Positions 1 to 12,370 of a stretch of 64,000 nucleotides of DNA are shown here, in pieces. This DNA comes from Melampsora larici-populina 98AG31 (Eukaryota > Basidiomycota > Pucciniomycetes > Pucciniales > Melampsoraceae), in contig NW_006768773.1 of NCBI RefSeq assembly GCF_000204055.1, positions 651,879 through 715,878 on the forward strand. Direction: 5' to 3'. A program made the position numbers and the translations under genes. Position 1 is the first letter of the stretch; every line of letters begins with the position of its first letter. The notes below the pieces were generated by a model. That model did not search any database. It saw nothing but the letters and a program-made list of their open reading frames with translations, and was not told where the DNA came from.

Positions 1-16
1 GGGCCATCTTTAGAAA

Positions 17-2685
17 TCAAATCATGGAAGCTGGTGTGATTTTATTTTGACGGGATTGTCGCACATTGTTCAGACCTGCTCTACCCTTCATTGTATTAAC
101 CAAATGTGAAAGCTGCATCCAATTGATTTCAGCTATGAATGGTGATGACACCATGATTAAGCCCGATGAGTAACATACCAGACCCACTGTAAGAGAGTAT
201 GTCTCTTTTAATCTGTGAATGTCTGTTCCGGGTCCCTAATTCAGAACAAAGCGATGAGTAGTCAGTGTGCAAAAGAAATAGATGTGATAAAACTTACGGC
301 GTGATTATAGAAGTATTTCAGCCAGTAGTTTTTTATCTCAAGATGGAAATCTTTAGCAACAAAGTGGCCATGTCGACCAGTCGGCGATATTAAGAGCGAG
401 TGGAGGATAACATGGGAAAGATTCTTGGGAAGGACTTTGGTAAGCAGCCGAATCAGTCGAGGGAGATATCGAGAGTAATGAGTCAAGCTGTTGATTCCTT
501 GGATTTTCACACTCCAAGACTTCCACATCAGGAGAAGTCGACCAATATCACCATCCGACATTGCACGATTGGCTTCAACCACGGTGGCGAAATCCCGAAG
601 TCGTAGTACCAGCTGGAGTTTCTTGCTATCTCCATTTTGGCGCGCCAGACGTGTGGCTCGTCCCGAAAAGTAAGCTAAATATACTTTATCAACGGCTTCC
701 TCAAAGAGCTCAACAGTCATATCAACGAGATTGTGAACTGTATCAACAGGCAGATCTAGTTCATCACTTGAACGATGTACATCATAACCTTGTCAGTAAA
801 CATATTTATTTGGTGGTAAGAAGCCTTGGGTGAACTCACAATATGCAGCTTGCAATGGTGGCCTCATGTATCTGTTCAATCCATCTGATCATCGAAGTGA
901 AATCTTTCTTAGCAGTTGGTTTGAGTTTACTTCCGCCGAGCTCGACTGCAGTTCGCCACGCTCCTAGATCGTTCTTGTTGTCCGGATTGCCCCAGTGATG
1001 TAGTAAAATGGCTTGTCCAATGTTCCACAAAGTGTGGCCCGCACCAGGAATCATTATCAGATGTGATAGACTTTCTTCGGCGAATTTTGCAGGAGTTCTT
1101 TGGCTTTGTAATCCGTGAAAATTAAGACAGGTCCCAAGATCCCCTTCCAAGATTTGCAGTCGACTCGAAAAATCCTCAGGGGAGAGGCCGGTCTGTTTAC
1201 TGATCTCGTCATAAAGGGAAGCAATGCCTTCAGAACCGTTGTCTGATGAATCCATCAGTTTGAGCATGTCGATATCAGGTATTTCGGGCTTGATCTGGTC
1301 AATGGCGCTAAGGTTCAATATTGACAGTTTCTTGAACTTCTTGGGACTCTTCATATATCGTAGGAGGACCTGAGCAATTTGATTCTTCAGAGTGAGAGTC
1401 CATCGAATTTGTTCATCTTGTGTAGGAAGTAAATCTCCTGAGTTTACAGGCTTTTCACAATCGGATTTGACAAAACCCTGAAAAGCTGGCACTGTACATT
1501 CTTCTGAATTTACAAAAGTGAGTAAATCGGGTTTCAGATAATGAACATAACCCCAAGTACCATGGAAAATTTTGCTAGTTGCATCCAATCGCCTAGTGTG
1601 TACCCGCTCCATCATGTCCAGATTGTCAATACATATAAGGAAACCGAGAGTCCCAGCAGCTTTGATTTTCTTCTTGATAGACTTTGCGTTATCCTTGGCA
1701 AGTACTAAAAGACCACGTAGAGCTGATTTCCGACTTGCACTGAGTCCAATCTGATACAAATACTGGTTTACTCGTTCCGAAACGCCACAGGCAAGCAAAG
1801 TGATTGTATTTTGAACTTGAAGGGAATTGCATCGGCGATTAGATCCAAAGGCAAGCATTTGAACAATTGTGAGAGCCATCTGCAGATGATATAAAGGGTC
1901 AGTGTGGCATTCTTACCGGGCACTTTCAGAAAATCCTTACCGCTTTCAATCGGGTCTTTGTGTTTTCTGCTTTGTTATTTGATTTGTGATAAACGTCATC
2001 TTCAGGCAACTTAGTTTTCGAAGAAAAGTTGTTGTGCAAGGCCAAGCCGGTGTCGGAATCAATGTTGAAGTCCTCTTCGGAACCTGAGCTATCGGAAGTC
2101 ATTCCAACTCCTGAATGCTTATCAACACCAAGTTTAAAAGATATTAATTCATGGATAAAGTTCATGCTTTTGATGATAGTTGCCTCTCTTTTAACATTGG
2201 TTTCGCGGTCAAAGAAAGTTGTATCGAGTTTGTTGATGTTGATGTAAAGACTACCAGTTGGGGGAGATTGTGCTGCTACAATCACCTTGGCCTGTGGAAG
2301 GGTAAAATATTATAATTGAGCTCACTTCACTTGTTAGATATCTGTATCAAATACTCAAGTGTACCTTTTTCAAGACCCAATCATTCCATTTCTGTCGACA
2401 TTGAGGCTTTTCATTAACTAGGTCGTCAATCGCATCAAGAACTTCTTCGGTAGTTTTCCATCCCTTCTTCACGGAACCCCACTGTTTCTTACGCCTGACG
2501 ATCAATTGGTCAGAGGATCGTAGGTAAGCCAGGAGAAATTTCTTGGTGTTGGTTTTGTGTGTTGACATATACCGACAAATCCTTTCGACAAGATCGGGTG
2601 TTCCTTCAGGGGTTGGTGCTGATAAACCTTCCAGTGTAGGATCCAGGTGAAAGCTAGTGTCTGATCCTTTGGAACTGCTGTTCAT
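17..2685 (-). CDS. DUF6589 domain protein, spliced gene (about 780-800 aa)
   Basis: I join exons 2685-2365, 2291-1941, 1879-840, 766-298 and 235-17 on the minus strand; each intron (61-73 bp) has GT..AG ends and the phases close. A further in-frame 66-bp intron inside the last exon (GTATGT..GATGCAG) would improve the fit to the family. Family marks seen: the segment LLACGVSERVNQYL, then D-N-L-D-M-M-E-R-V-H, PGAGHTLWNIGQAIL in the middle, and GDIGRLLLMWKSW, THYSRYLPRL and HFVAKDFHLEIKNYWLKYFY near the C-terminus. DUF6589 is a large family in basidiomycetes whose function is not known; no catalytic motif can be read. The start is the first ATG of the open exon. No stop interrupts the model, unlike most genes in the first 27 kb. 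The end at 17 is uncertain because the family usually runs a little further and the window edge is near. Confidence 0.83.
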
Positions 2686-3677
2686 TTCGAATGTTGTCTG
2701 AGTACAACTGAGGAATAAGGTGTGAGGAATTCAAAGAAAAGGAAATTGTGTCCGAAATAACAGAAATAATGTATGGGTCAGGAGAGAGAGTCCAAAACTT
2801 GATTTAACATATATACAGATGCACATGTACTGTTCTCGCAGCAAAAAAATAAAAAAATAAAAATAAAATCACGATTTTAATGATTTTTGAGGTCCTTTGG
2901 ACTTTTTGATTTGAAACCTCTTGAGAGGAATCTGAAGAGGCCAAAAGATGGGCAAGACTTTGTTCTATAGTCTGCCCGGATGAAAGTGAGGAGTCATTTT
3001 GTGTGACACAGTGAAAATGAGGATTGGAGATGGCCCCTGCCAAATCCAAATCTACTCAGGCTGAAACAACTCGATAAGTCGTAAGTCCCTCCTCCGCAGG
3101 CTCCGAAGGACGCCTGCGAGGAGGAGGGACTTAGTTAAGTTAGGTGGGGCTCCGAGATCAGATGAGACTCGAGAGAATTCATGGCTCAGCCTGATGATGA
3201 TGATGAAACTGACCCCTGGTGATGGAAGATAAATCTGTATATGCCTTGGAGAGTTTGAACGGCTTCAGCGCCAACACGTCATCCCTCGTGATGACTTCCC
3301 TCCTTGCAGATGTTTTGAGTTACGGTAGGTTACGGTTCTGAGATGAAGATTGTTTACGACTTATATAATTGCCGTCCACTCTGAAACAAATCTAGTGTAC
3401 ACCCTCACGTCGAACAAAACATCGAAATGTGATCGTCCACGCGGCCCGCAATATCTCGCAATATAGCTCGGAATATGATTTCTTCTGATGAACACTCGTT
3501 TGACACCAAGTTTTGCCGCACCACATCAAAAGGCATCAAAAGGGTCTTGTGTGACGGCCATTTATTCATTCACATTTCAGCTATCCTATCAATACCTTAT
3601 CCTCAGACCAGAAACCGGTGAGCGAAGGGCACATATCTGGGTGCCCTGAGAATTCACAAAAGCTCTCCTCAATAATC
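2686..3677. other. Divergent intergenic region with a strong hairpin
   Basis: This stretch separates the minus-strand DUF6589 gene from the plus-strand secreted protein gene, so it should hold both promoters. I see no convincing gene. A frame at 2804-3049 (minus) lacks homology signs and is A/T biased at its end. The notable object is a GC-rich inverted repeat at 3083-3133 (listed separately). Confidence 0.5.
3082..3143. repeat. GC-rich hairpin followed by an AACTTAACTAAGTCC-type motif
   Basis: The left arm AAGTCCCTCCTCCGCAGG (3083-3100) pairs with CCTGCGAGGAGGAGGGACTT (3113-3132) with two bulged bases and a 12-base loop. The right arm runs into TTAGTTAAGTTAG. The motif GGACTTAGTTAAGTTAG recurs at 35154-35170 (one mismatch) and in reverse at 49839-49856, so it is probably an end of a dispersed repeat rather than a gene terminator. 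Confidence 0.6.
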
Positions 3678-4589
3678 ATGGTTCGAAAACACCCCATCAC
3701 ATTCATTACCTTCCTTCTTTTCCTTATCCTCACGATCACCACTCATCACATCAGTTCGGGTTTGAAGATCCCAATCCGAGCAAAGCGATCTACTCTATCG
3801 ATACACAAACGCGATATCATCAGAGGAGCCAGTCTTACCCCCACTAAGCTTCCCAAAAGAGGCCTCACAGAATTCAGCCAAGATACTGTGAACTCAATGG
3901 TGAGCATGGTCGCTCCACTAAATCTATGATCACTTTCGAGTGAGAGAGAAAAAGCGCTGGAATTAGGAAATTTAATGGCTTCGCCGTCTCATCATAACAC
4001 TCTCAAACGTGATATCCAGTCCGCCAGTCCTCAAAGACTAAAACGAAGAGCTCTGACTCCGGAGGCTTTCCGAGCAGCTACGGTCAGCGCAGTAGAACCC
4101 ATGAATCTAGCAGGAGGCGAAGCAAAACTGAGTTATCTTGCAACTGGATTCAATAAACCTATCGAAGGCTCGTCAAACTTAAAGGCAGCTTTACCTTTTG
4201 CTAATGGAATCAAACATTCCGATACGATCGTATCAAACCAAATACCTACTCGTTTCTCAGTCCAAAAATTCCGTTCAACTGGCTCTTTTTGGGTTGCTCG
4301 ATTTACTTCTATTGGAGAACAAAGGGCACGCCAATGGGTGCGCCAATTGGTGAGTCTAACTCTCAAAGTTTCAAAGCAGACTCTAGACGTTGATACAATG
4401 TTTTTGTCATATATAGCTGATATCACAAGCTTTAGCCTCACATTGAATGTGCATAACAAATACTATAGATCACAAGCTTGGAATACAGGTGTATTGAGTA
4501 GCAATGAGAATGCCGGTGTGCAAAATGTATCTTTCGAAGCATACCACAATAGAAAAGAGGATTTTGAGGCTCCAAACAAAAGTCAATGA
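3678..4589 (+). CDS. Small secreted protein with dibasic (Kex2-like) sites; one in-frame TGA
   Basis: The ATG at 3678 opens a signal peptide (MVRKHPITFITFLLF, more hydrophobic residues, then HHISSG). Dibasic sites follow: AKR, HKR, PKR, LKR and LKRR. Two of them precede related segments: GLTEFSQ..VSMVAPLNL and ALTPEAF..VSAVEPMNL, so the propeptide region holds a degenerate repeat. The downstream part, to 4589, is an unrecognised cysteine-free domain of about 150 residues. One TGA (3927-3929) lies in the same frame between the two halves. Either a 120-bp intron (donor GTGAGC at 3900, acceptor CCAG ending 4019, phase 0) removes it, or an old CGA codon has mutated. Because repeat similarity extends almost to the TGA, both readings remain open. 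Secreted by inference; a plant-interaction role is possible but not shown. Confidence 0.6.
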
Positions 4590-5259
4590 ATAAAGAGTAT
4601 ATAACCTGACAAATTCATCATGAATTTTCTCTCACGTATCTCGGAGTCAAGATGAACTCCAAGATCAACTTGGAGAACTTCCGCTCCTTGTTGGAAGATA
4701 TGGAACACGTGATCTAAGACTCACAGGTAATACTGCTTAGTTAAAGATCAACAATAGCAATAACATACCAAGTGTGGAAAAATAAGATGAAAGATGATAC
4801 AGAGCCACAAAGTGAGAGAATGAGACACTAGAGATCGGTACGAGTATTGATATATGGGAATGGGTAAAAGGAGGTTTCGGATAAGTGAAGTAACCGGGTC
4901 ACAGAAAGACATCCATTCCTCAAAGACAATCATTCTACCACTCCTCTCATATAGGATCGAAAGAAGAATGATGTCATCTCAAGGAACTGGATGTCTAGGA
5001 CGAAATAATCCTTTCCCTAGTTTCCAATTTCTATTGTCATAAAAATTATCAAATAAAAAATATTATTTCTTTCCTCCTAGTTCATTATCCTGAAAGCGTC
5101 GTTTTATACTTTTTATATTTCATATCATCTTTATAAGATATAAAATTTGTTTACCTCCCGCCCACCCAGGCTAAAAAGTATATACGTGTAGAAGTTATAA
5201 CAAAAATTTACATCTAAGGGGCAAACAGACAATTATGTAGGTGATTGATAAAGCACGCC
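4590..5259. other. Intergenic, A/T-rich, no supported feature
   Basis: Short open frames on both strands lack start context, splice structure or family marks. I see no tRNA, no terminal repeats and no long tandem repeat here. Confidence 0.5.
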
Positions 5260-6070
5260 GACTTGGAAACAAAAATGACGCCGGTTCTCCTTAGCTCAGA
5301 GTACTCTGGAAGCTATACAGGTTGTACATTGATGCACAGCGCCTTGAAAGACTTCAGGCTCTTCTGGGAGCTTCAGGGCTGTCTGTAAAGACTTTTGTCG
5401 AGTCTGACGCCGGTTTTTGGGATACCAAGTTGGTGTCAACCCTTTTGATTTCTTTTAAAGCTGTGAGTGTGACACCGTGATTGTGAAGTACTCCCTTGCT
5501 ACTGGTCAGCTAACACAATCATGTATGGTAATAAGGGAGAATCAAGTGAAAAAATTGCAAATTTGATGTGATCAATTCTCTACAAACCCCAATCTCTCAA
5601 TACGCCTACCTCACTACAACCATCAAGAGAAATTAGATAGCCAGGTTTGGGTGTTTATCACAATCAAAACCATCAAAGAAACAATCCAATGACGTCCAAT
5701 AGGTGCCGTATCATGATTTTGACAATGATTGACAACATTGTACTTCCACTTGCTGAAAGACCAAGGTCTTATCAATGACTCTTAGATATACATAGTAGTA
5801 CCCAATACATAGGTAAATCTATGTAAGTCAAGCATTGATGTCTTTGCAAGCGAGCCAAAAACTGTATGGTTGCAAATTTGGCATCACACACTCTGGTGAA
5901 GTTGGTGGGGGGTTTGGGCTAACCTCATAAGGATGACGCCGGCTAATAATGTCAGACCCGACTCCAGAAAGCTTCACAGCCATGCTGAAGCCATTAAAGG
6001 AAGTTCCCAACTGTATAGCTTCCAGATTACTCCGAGCTAAGAAAACTGGTGTCATTTCTGTTTTCAAGTC
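5260..6070. mobile_element. Non-autonomous element with long imperfect terminal inverted repeats (element D)
   Basis: The left end (from GACTTGGAAACAAAAATGAC at 5260) and the right end (reverse complement from GACTTGAAAACAGAAATGAC at 6070) match for about 65 bases including AGCTC.GAGTA.TCTGGAAG, and weaker pairing continues to about 165 bases per arm. No transposase frame is present. The internal 5415-5912 segment has an inverted paralogue in pieces at 36583-40372, which lacks the arms. No clear target duplication was found. Confidence 0.7.
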
Positions 6071-6840
6071 CATTATGTATTAGCAACAGTTTCTCTTTTG
6101 ATTTTTTTAAATTCATTGTAGCGTTGTTCACACTTGTTTCTTTAAAAAGTACTTAGCATGAAAAGACAAACGCAGTTGTATTAGAAACTAGTTACACATT
6201 CCACCCTCAGAACTTCCTTTTTGTTCCATCACTTTCCATCTCTCAGCTTTATTAGACCATGCTAATCAAGCCAGCCTCTGTGGCTGTTCAGCGTGAACCA
6301 TGATACATACTTATCCAAACCTAAGACCCATTCCTTGCATTAGCAGATAAGAAAACTAATCATTGATATCAGGTCTACCTGTGCATGCGAGATGTTCTGC
6401 AATGAAAGGATATCACATATGATGGCAGAGTTACCCAAGGCACACCGGGTGACTCATCTGGAGTCAAGCCTAAGCCTAACTTTAAGTACAAACCATATAA
6501 ACAGTTTGTGCAGTAGAGAGTGGTAGAAATTTTAGAAGACGGAAAAATAATTCAACTGCTCCCACTACACCAGATTGCAAATTTACTGCTGAGTTTAGAG
6601 AATTAAGAAAACATAGAAAATTACACACAAGGTGGAAGGGGTCAAAAAAAACATGGAAAAATAAGGGTTGCATTCCCCTGTGTGTGCCCATCATTTTGCA
6701 TGTTTTTACAGATTTTTATGGCAGCAGTGTCTATCAGGTCAGAACCTCAGTTTATGTCCAAAACTGGCAGTCATGGAGGCACCAACCTTGTGAGACCAAT
6801 AAAATTGTCAATCTTGTGTCAACATCTGTAATGTCTGCCC
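6071..6840. other. Intergenic, no supported feature
   Basis: Nothing beyond short chance frames is visible; the stretch ends in the target duplication of the hAT element. Confidence 0.45.
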
Positions 6841-6848
6841 ATTATGAA

Positions 6849-9837
6849 TCAGGCTGAGCCCCGGACCCGACGCCCCGAGGGGTGCCCAATCCCCGCGGGG
6901 CGCGGTCTCGGTCACCTTTTTTTGGTCAAAAAATTTTGGGGACCCCTACGGGTAGGGGTGCGGGGGGCATATCAAAGAAGGCCCCCAAACCGCGGGTTGC
7001 CCGCGGGTTTTAAGAACAAACAAATAGATTCTTTAATAAAAAACAATTTCGAAAAGACGATATAAGAAATTTACAAAGGGTTCAATCATCCTCTTCTTCA
7101 TCAATTTGAATAATATTTTGTACTTTGTTGAATTTGTTAGGGAAATACATAACTCCAAAGACTTGATACCATTCCTTGAGGCACAGAAGGATCTCCACGC
7201 TCATAGGAGCTAGAGAAGATCGTTGAGGAGCAATAATGGATTTGGTCTTACTAAAGGCTCCCTCGGATGGAGTGCTGGTAGCAGGAATGGCAAGGTACAT
7301 CCTTGCCATCATTGCAAGTCCGGGTAAGGCGCCTTCTTTCCCCTTCCAGTAAGTTAACACATTGTCGCGGGAACGATCACAATCCCCCAAATAGCGATTG
7401 ATTTCGCTTTCGATGGTGGAGTATGCCACCGGCTCTTTGCTTCCATAGATTGCTTCAGCAAAGCGATTTGGCTTTCAAGTTGATTTTTTTTTGGGAATTG
7501 GAGGAAGTGAAGAAAATCTTGATGCCATCTTGATAAAGACTTGCTTAAAGTCATTTGGAGTCATGCCATAGTTGCTGAAAAATTCGGCTCGATCCTGTGA
7601 TAAAATTACAACATATGTCAACATTGTTTCAAATCATTTTAAAGAAAATGCTTACCTCAAAAAACCTCATCTTGAGGCAATGATTCAAGATGGAGGCGCA
7701 GACAGCTGCTGGTTTTCGGAGGGCTTCTTTAAAGTAATCCTCCAGCTTCTTCAACATGTCCTGGGCTGCAGGCAGAAGCTGGTGGTGGTCATACTGTTCC
7801 TTGACCTATATTAAAGTAGGAATGATCAGATCGAAGAAAAATAATAAGATGAAAAAAAAGTACCTTGAGCAACCCATCAATAATAACCGTGTAAATAGGA
7901 ATCACCTCATGCATCGTAGGAAATCGTCTTTGACAGAGCATGTCAGTAGCTTCACTAAGAGGCTCCAAAAAGTCGCACATCTGTTGAACATATCCCCATT
8001 CCAATTCTGATAGAGAAAACCTTGGGGCTTGGCATTTGCAAAAGTGCACACAGGCTGATTTCAGTCGAAGACATCGCTTAAGCATGAGATAGGACAAATT
8101 CCATGGGGTTGGAACGTCCACCATCAACCTGTCCACTCAATCAGCTGATGTAGTAGGTGGAGTTTCATCGGGGTTAGATGCGCTGCAATGCTGGAAAAAA
8201 GCCAAGGCCTTGTTTTGAGCTTCCTCGAGTTCATTTGGGGAATTGGAATTGGGGTCAGCAGACGCTTCGAGAGATCAAACTAGAGCAATAACACTCGCAA
8301 AACTCTGACTTCGTTGAGGTGTCTTTCGTGTGAAAAGTGCCAGACCGTGTACCCGAGCATAAATGGTCTTGAGGTTGACTGAAGTGTTGTCAGGAGGGTG
8401 GACAATGTTGTTCAGGGAAGGAGGAACAAGGTCTTCATCATCGGTCAAGTCGTCTCCAAAAAGGGCAAGGCCCTGCTTGGCCTCTAGATTAATAACATGA
8501 GCACAGCATCCCAGCATCTGGTTTTCCTCAAAGTCGAATTCGGCTTCTTGTGAGAGCAATCGAGCGACTTTGCCATTTACACTGGCGTTATCGGCCGTAA
8601 TCGCAGAGAGCTTCAAGTTTAGGTTGTATTTACGTATGTACTTGACAAGTATCTTGCTGAAGTTATCAGCATTGTGGGGACCTATAAAAATAATTGTAAT
8701 ATTCAACTTAATAGTAACTCGAGGAAAGAATGAATAAAAAATAAACTTTTACCTTCTATTTGAGGCATCCCAATCACAACATCCATAAGCTTACAATTGG
8801 TTGTGATGAAATGAGCAGTGATTCCTAAGAAACCATGATGGTTTGGTGAGGTCCAAGCATCTTGAGTGAAGGCTACATACTTAGCTCGATTGAAATAGTT
8901 GGTCTGAATAAAGGTTTCATAGTGAGAGTGAACTTTGTGACAGTGTTGAGCTATTGCATGTCGCTGAACAAGCATCCCAGAGGTTTGGGGGTTAATAAGT
9001 AAGACAAGGTCTTTGAATGACTTTTGATTGACAATGGCGTAGAGAAGGTCGCAATTGGAGATGAAATAGCAAATTGCTGTTTTAAGGGTTTCGACGTTAA
9101 GAGTTTCCTATAACAAAAAGCGATAAAAAAATCAAAACATGAAGAAGAAGTGTAAGACTTTAATGGAAGGAAGCTCACCACCTCGCTAACCTGCCTGGTC
9201 TTGAAGTAACCTACTACACTCGTTTGCTTGACTGGTCCGTCCTCGGAGATGTTGTGTTTAGCCTTCAGGTGAGCCGACATAGATTTTGTGCTTCCAGTTG
9301 CATCTTCTTTCATCATTGTACCACACACCCGCCCAGTCTTGGGATCAAGAACTTCACATTGGTTGGGACCTTCACCTCGTTTTTTACCTTTGATCTTGGT
9401 GAAATGAGTCCAGACATAGCTGCCTCGCTTACGTTTGGTACCTTCAACTACCACTGATGATGATTCATCATCACTGGTTTCCATGCGAGAAGAAGGTGCT
9501 GGAGTCGAATCTGGAGTGGATATGATGGAATCCATGGGTGGTACGAGGTATGTGGCATTTGACAATGATTTGATGATTTCCGATCGGAGTTGTTAATGAA
9601 TTTATATTTATATTTTTTTTAAAAAAAAATTGATTGGACGGACACGTAAGCCTTTTGGGATGGGGCCCTGTTATTTATTGGTTAACCCTCGGTCACTCGG
9701 TTTTGGGGGCGGGGGGCATTCAGGAGGCCGGGGGGTAGTCGGGTTAAGGTCGGTTTCGGGCGCGGGGGGGTTTTAGCTATTGGTTCAGGGTGCGGTCATG
9801 GCACTACCCGAGTTTTTCGGGTCGGGGCTCAGCCTGA
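6849..9837 (-). mobile_element. Complete hAT-superfamily DNA transposon (2,989 bp) with 8-bp target duplication
   Basis: Both ends read TCAGGCTGAGCCCCG followed by (G)ACCCGA, in inverted orientation. The 8-bp sequence ATTATGAA flanks them at 6841-6848 and 9838-9845. Eight-base duplications and a BED-finger transposase define hAT. The interior is A/T-rich, but about 170 bp inside each end is very GC-rich with palindromes such as CCCCGCGGGG, CCCCTACGGGTAGGGG and CCGCGGGTTGCCCGCGG, probably subterminal transposase-binding repeats (inference). The element is intact in outline; its transposase carries three stops. Confidence 0.93.
7082..9535 (-). pseudogene. hAT transposase, spliced, three in-frame TGA stops
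   Basis: Minus-strand exons run from ATG 9535. Domains in order: a BED-type zinc finger (SYVWTHFTKI, then C..C and H..H around SAHLKAKH), a motif Q-T-S-V-V-G-Y-F, the catalytic core with FTQDAWTS (first Asp) and ITADNASVNG (second Asp), a zinc-coordinating CCAHVINL, and the C-terminal dimerisation region with IPATSTPSEGAFS (the Glu of the triad) ending in an acidic tail at 7082. Introns with good signals lie near 9184-9116, 8753-8683, 7860-7808 and 7655-7598. Stops occur at 8277-8275, 8139-8137 and 7477-7475, each TTGA and each explained by an ancestral TCGA (Arg). The enzyme is therefore inactive as it stands. Confidence 0.9.
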
Positions 9838-9845
9838 ATTATGAA

Positions 9846-10093
9846 AGCTACATGTTTAATTTACCAGATACACATTTGAATGAGTGGTACGTGTCCAAAA
9901 ATGAATAAGGTACAGCAATCACCATCCCCATTAGTAAAGCTAGCAAAGCTTATAATTTTTTTCTGAAAGGGTTTTAGCATCCAAATAAAAACTGTAGATT
10001 CATTATGTGGCTTTCATAATTTGCAACTGTCAAATTGATTGAAAGAAAATTGTTGTATTTGTGATTGTTGAAAAGTTTCTGCCCAAGCCTGGG
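9846..10093. other. Spacer between the hAT element and a fold-back repeat
   Basis: No coding or repeat signal is visible. Confidence 0.4.
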
Positions 10094-10670
10094 TAGTTTT
10101 TTAGCTTAACAAAGCCCTCTCTGGGCTTATGACTAATCATGGAGTTTTGGCGTGAGCATTAAGTGTGCTTGAGTAGTTGTTTGGAATTTTACGCTTCCCT
10201 CACAAACAAACTTCACCTGACTCTGCATGGAAAGTTGTTCAAAATCATCTTCTACATGTGTATCTATTGTTATCACGAGAGAAAAACTACCCCACCATGC
10301 TTTTATTGAGGGATTTCTCAAGCCTTATGTGTCACTGGTAAAGGGGCATACAGTGTGAATTTGCACCATACCCAATTTTTGAATCAATGCTACACGTGTG
10401 TTGTAAGACTCATCAAGCTCCTTTTTTGGCCACACCGTTCAGACCGGCCATGATGCTAGGCTACAAGATTATGTAGAATTTTTATCAGAACAACTTTTGC
10501 TGTGGAGTCAGGTGAAGTTTGTTTGTGAGGGAAGCATAAAATTTCAAATAACTACTTAAGCACACTTAAGGAGTGTAGTGCTCATGCCAAAATTCCACAA
10601 TTAGTCATGAGCCCCTTTACAAAGGCGCGGACACAACTGCACAGAGAGGGCTTTGTTAAGCTAAGTAGTT
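10094..10670. repeat. Fold-back element, ~140-170-bp inverted arms
   Basis: The left arm (10094-10235) contains TTAGCTTAACAAAGCCCTCT and TCCCTCACAAACAAACTTCA. The right arm (10498-10670) carries their reverse complements in mirrored order with about 85-90% identity and one insert around 10620. About 265 bp separate the arms. No transposase frame is present. Confidence 0.75.
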
Positions 10671-12368
10671 TTGGACAAAATTTGAGTTTCTGACTGAGTA
10701 CACCCTAAAATCATTTTTCTTTGGAACATCTTCAAAACTCAAGGTAAAAATTTGAATTTTTTTGACAAATGATGGGACATCACAGGCTGATTTTACCATA
10801 ATTTTTTCAAATGTTTCCAACCTCTCACACATTGCTGAGAATTTTCTACGTCTTGACTTTTCTAAACTCCATGGTATATTGATTTGGTGTAGTGTCCATA
10901 GCTTCCTTACTGCATTGATTTCAAAGTAGCTGTCAAATCATTGAATTCTCAAGAATTTTAAAAACCCGCCCTCCTTCCTGGGGTGTGAAAAGAACCATCC
11001 TCTTCCTTTTCTAGGATTTCCCTTCAAGGCTCAAAGCCTGGACTTGATTATGTCTACAAAATGATGTAGGCAAAGATTGACCCAAGGGTTTCTAAGTCCT
11101 CAGCAAGTGCCAAAGGGACACCCAACCCTACCTACTCTCCAGGACTAGAAAAAGTCCATGGAGAATCAGGTGATTGGATTCTAGTGCAGGAGATGAGAAC
11201 ACGGCCACACCCCTGAGAAAATGCTCTAACATAGCATAAGTAAATAGAGGAGTAGACTAAACACAATACAAACTTCATCTGACTGTGTTCCATCAATTCT
11301 CAGCATTAGTTGTGTTGGACAGTCACCTCCAAGTGAGTTACATAATCATTCAAGTTCTGCAGCGTCAGGGCCAGGGGTTGTCACAAACCCAATGATTATA
11401 ATTCCTAGGTGTGAGGATGTGTAGAATAATGTTCAAGCCTAAGAAAAGTTTGAAGTAAGTGTTTGGAAATTCATAAGGCAGTAAACCAGTTAAATGAGTT
11501 TTTTGCTCATTTTGTATCCTCTATCAAAATGTGTAATCACAAACTCTCAGAACAATGATGATGGCACAGATTTTTTCCCTTTACCTGAAATCAGGTTGAC
11601 TGCCTCCAACTTTAGAAACCTCCAAAGAAGATAACAAGACTGTTCTTTCAAAGGACACTTTGAATGATTTTCATGCAGGAAAACATAAGGCATGTTGTGG
11701 AACTGTCAACTCTTTCCTTGGGACCACAATGGGAACACTGAAAAATTTATCCGCAGGCAAAACATAAAACTCTGAGAGAAAGGTTCTGGCTGGGTTGGAA
11801 GTGTGTTAAAGTACTTCTCAAAAGGTTTTGGACTCATCACTGTATTCTGAAGTATGAGCACAGCCGCCAATCACAAGTCACTGGCAAACCAGTGCAGCCT
11901 GGCAACTTATCAATGTTTTGAATTTGTTTTGAGTTGGATATCAAATGGATATCACCCATATAGTGAGAAGTTATTGAGATATTACCAAAATTGAGATGAC
12001 ACTATTGTAAGGATGTATACCTCATGGCTTTATACAGGTGGAATCTGACTACTCTCAACTAACCCTGGCTCCATGTTGGGGTCTCTTCTCTTCACAAACC
12101 CCGGCTGGAGCTAGGTAAGAGTATCATTATTGTATCTTATTCATTTCATAGATTGTTGTTCTGATTATTGTCTCTTCTCTTGACAAACCCTGACTGGAGC
12201 TAGCTAGACAATTGTAACACATACACAAGTTCTAGATTACGTTGCCAGTGGTTCTAGAGCCATTGTGAGAGATTTGGAGAGTTCAGTGAAGGTTCTTTAC
12301 CAAGAACCTTACAACTATATGTCATCATAAATCTGTTCAAAACTGCTCCTGCAGTTCACCACCAAGAA
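10671..12368. other. Gene-poor stretch with a short tandem duplication
   Basis: I find no gene. A ~40-bp segment (GTCTCTTCTCTT.ACAAACCC and TGGAGCTAG) occurs at 12081-12120 and again at 12168-12205. Confidence 0.45.
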
Positions 12369-12370
12369 TA

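Noticed and set aside
3189..3212. Hammerhead-ribozyme-like CTGATGA...GAAAC
   Set aside because: It falls in a simple GAT repeat and no stems I, II or III can be drawn around it.
3927..3932. Programmed stop readthrough in the secreted protein
   Set aside because: The TGA is followed by TCA, not the CTA context known for fungal readthrough; splicing or mutation is simpler.
5828..6073. 81-codon frame on the minus strand as a gene
   Set aside because: It lies across the terminal arm of element D and is lost in the paralogous copy.
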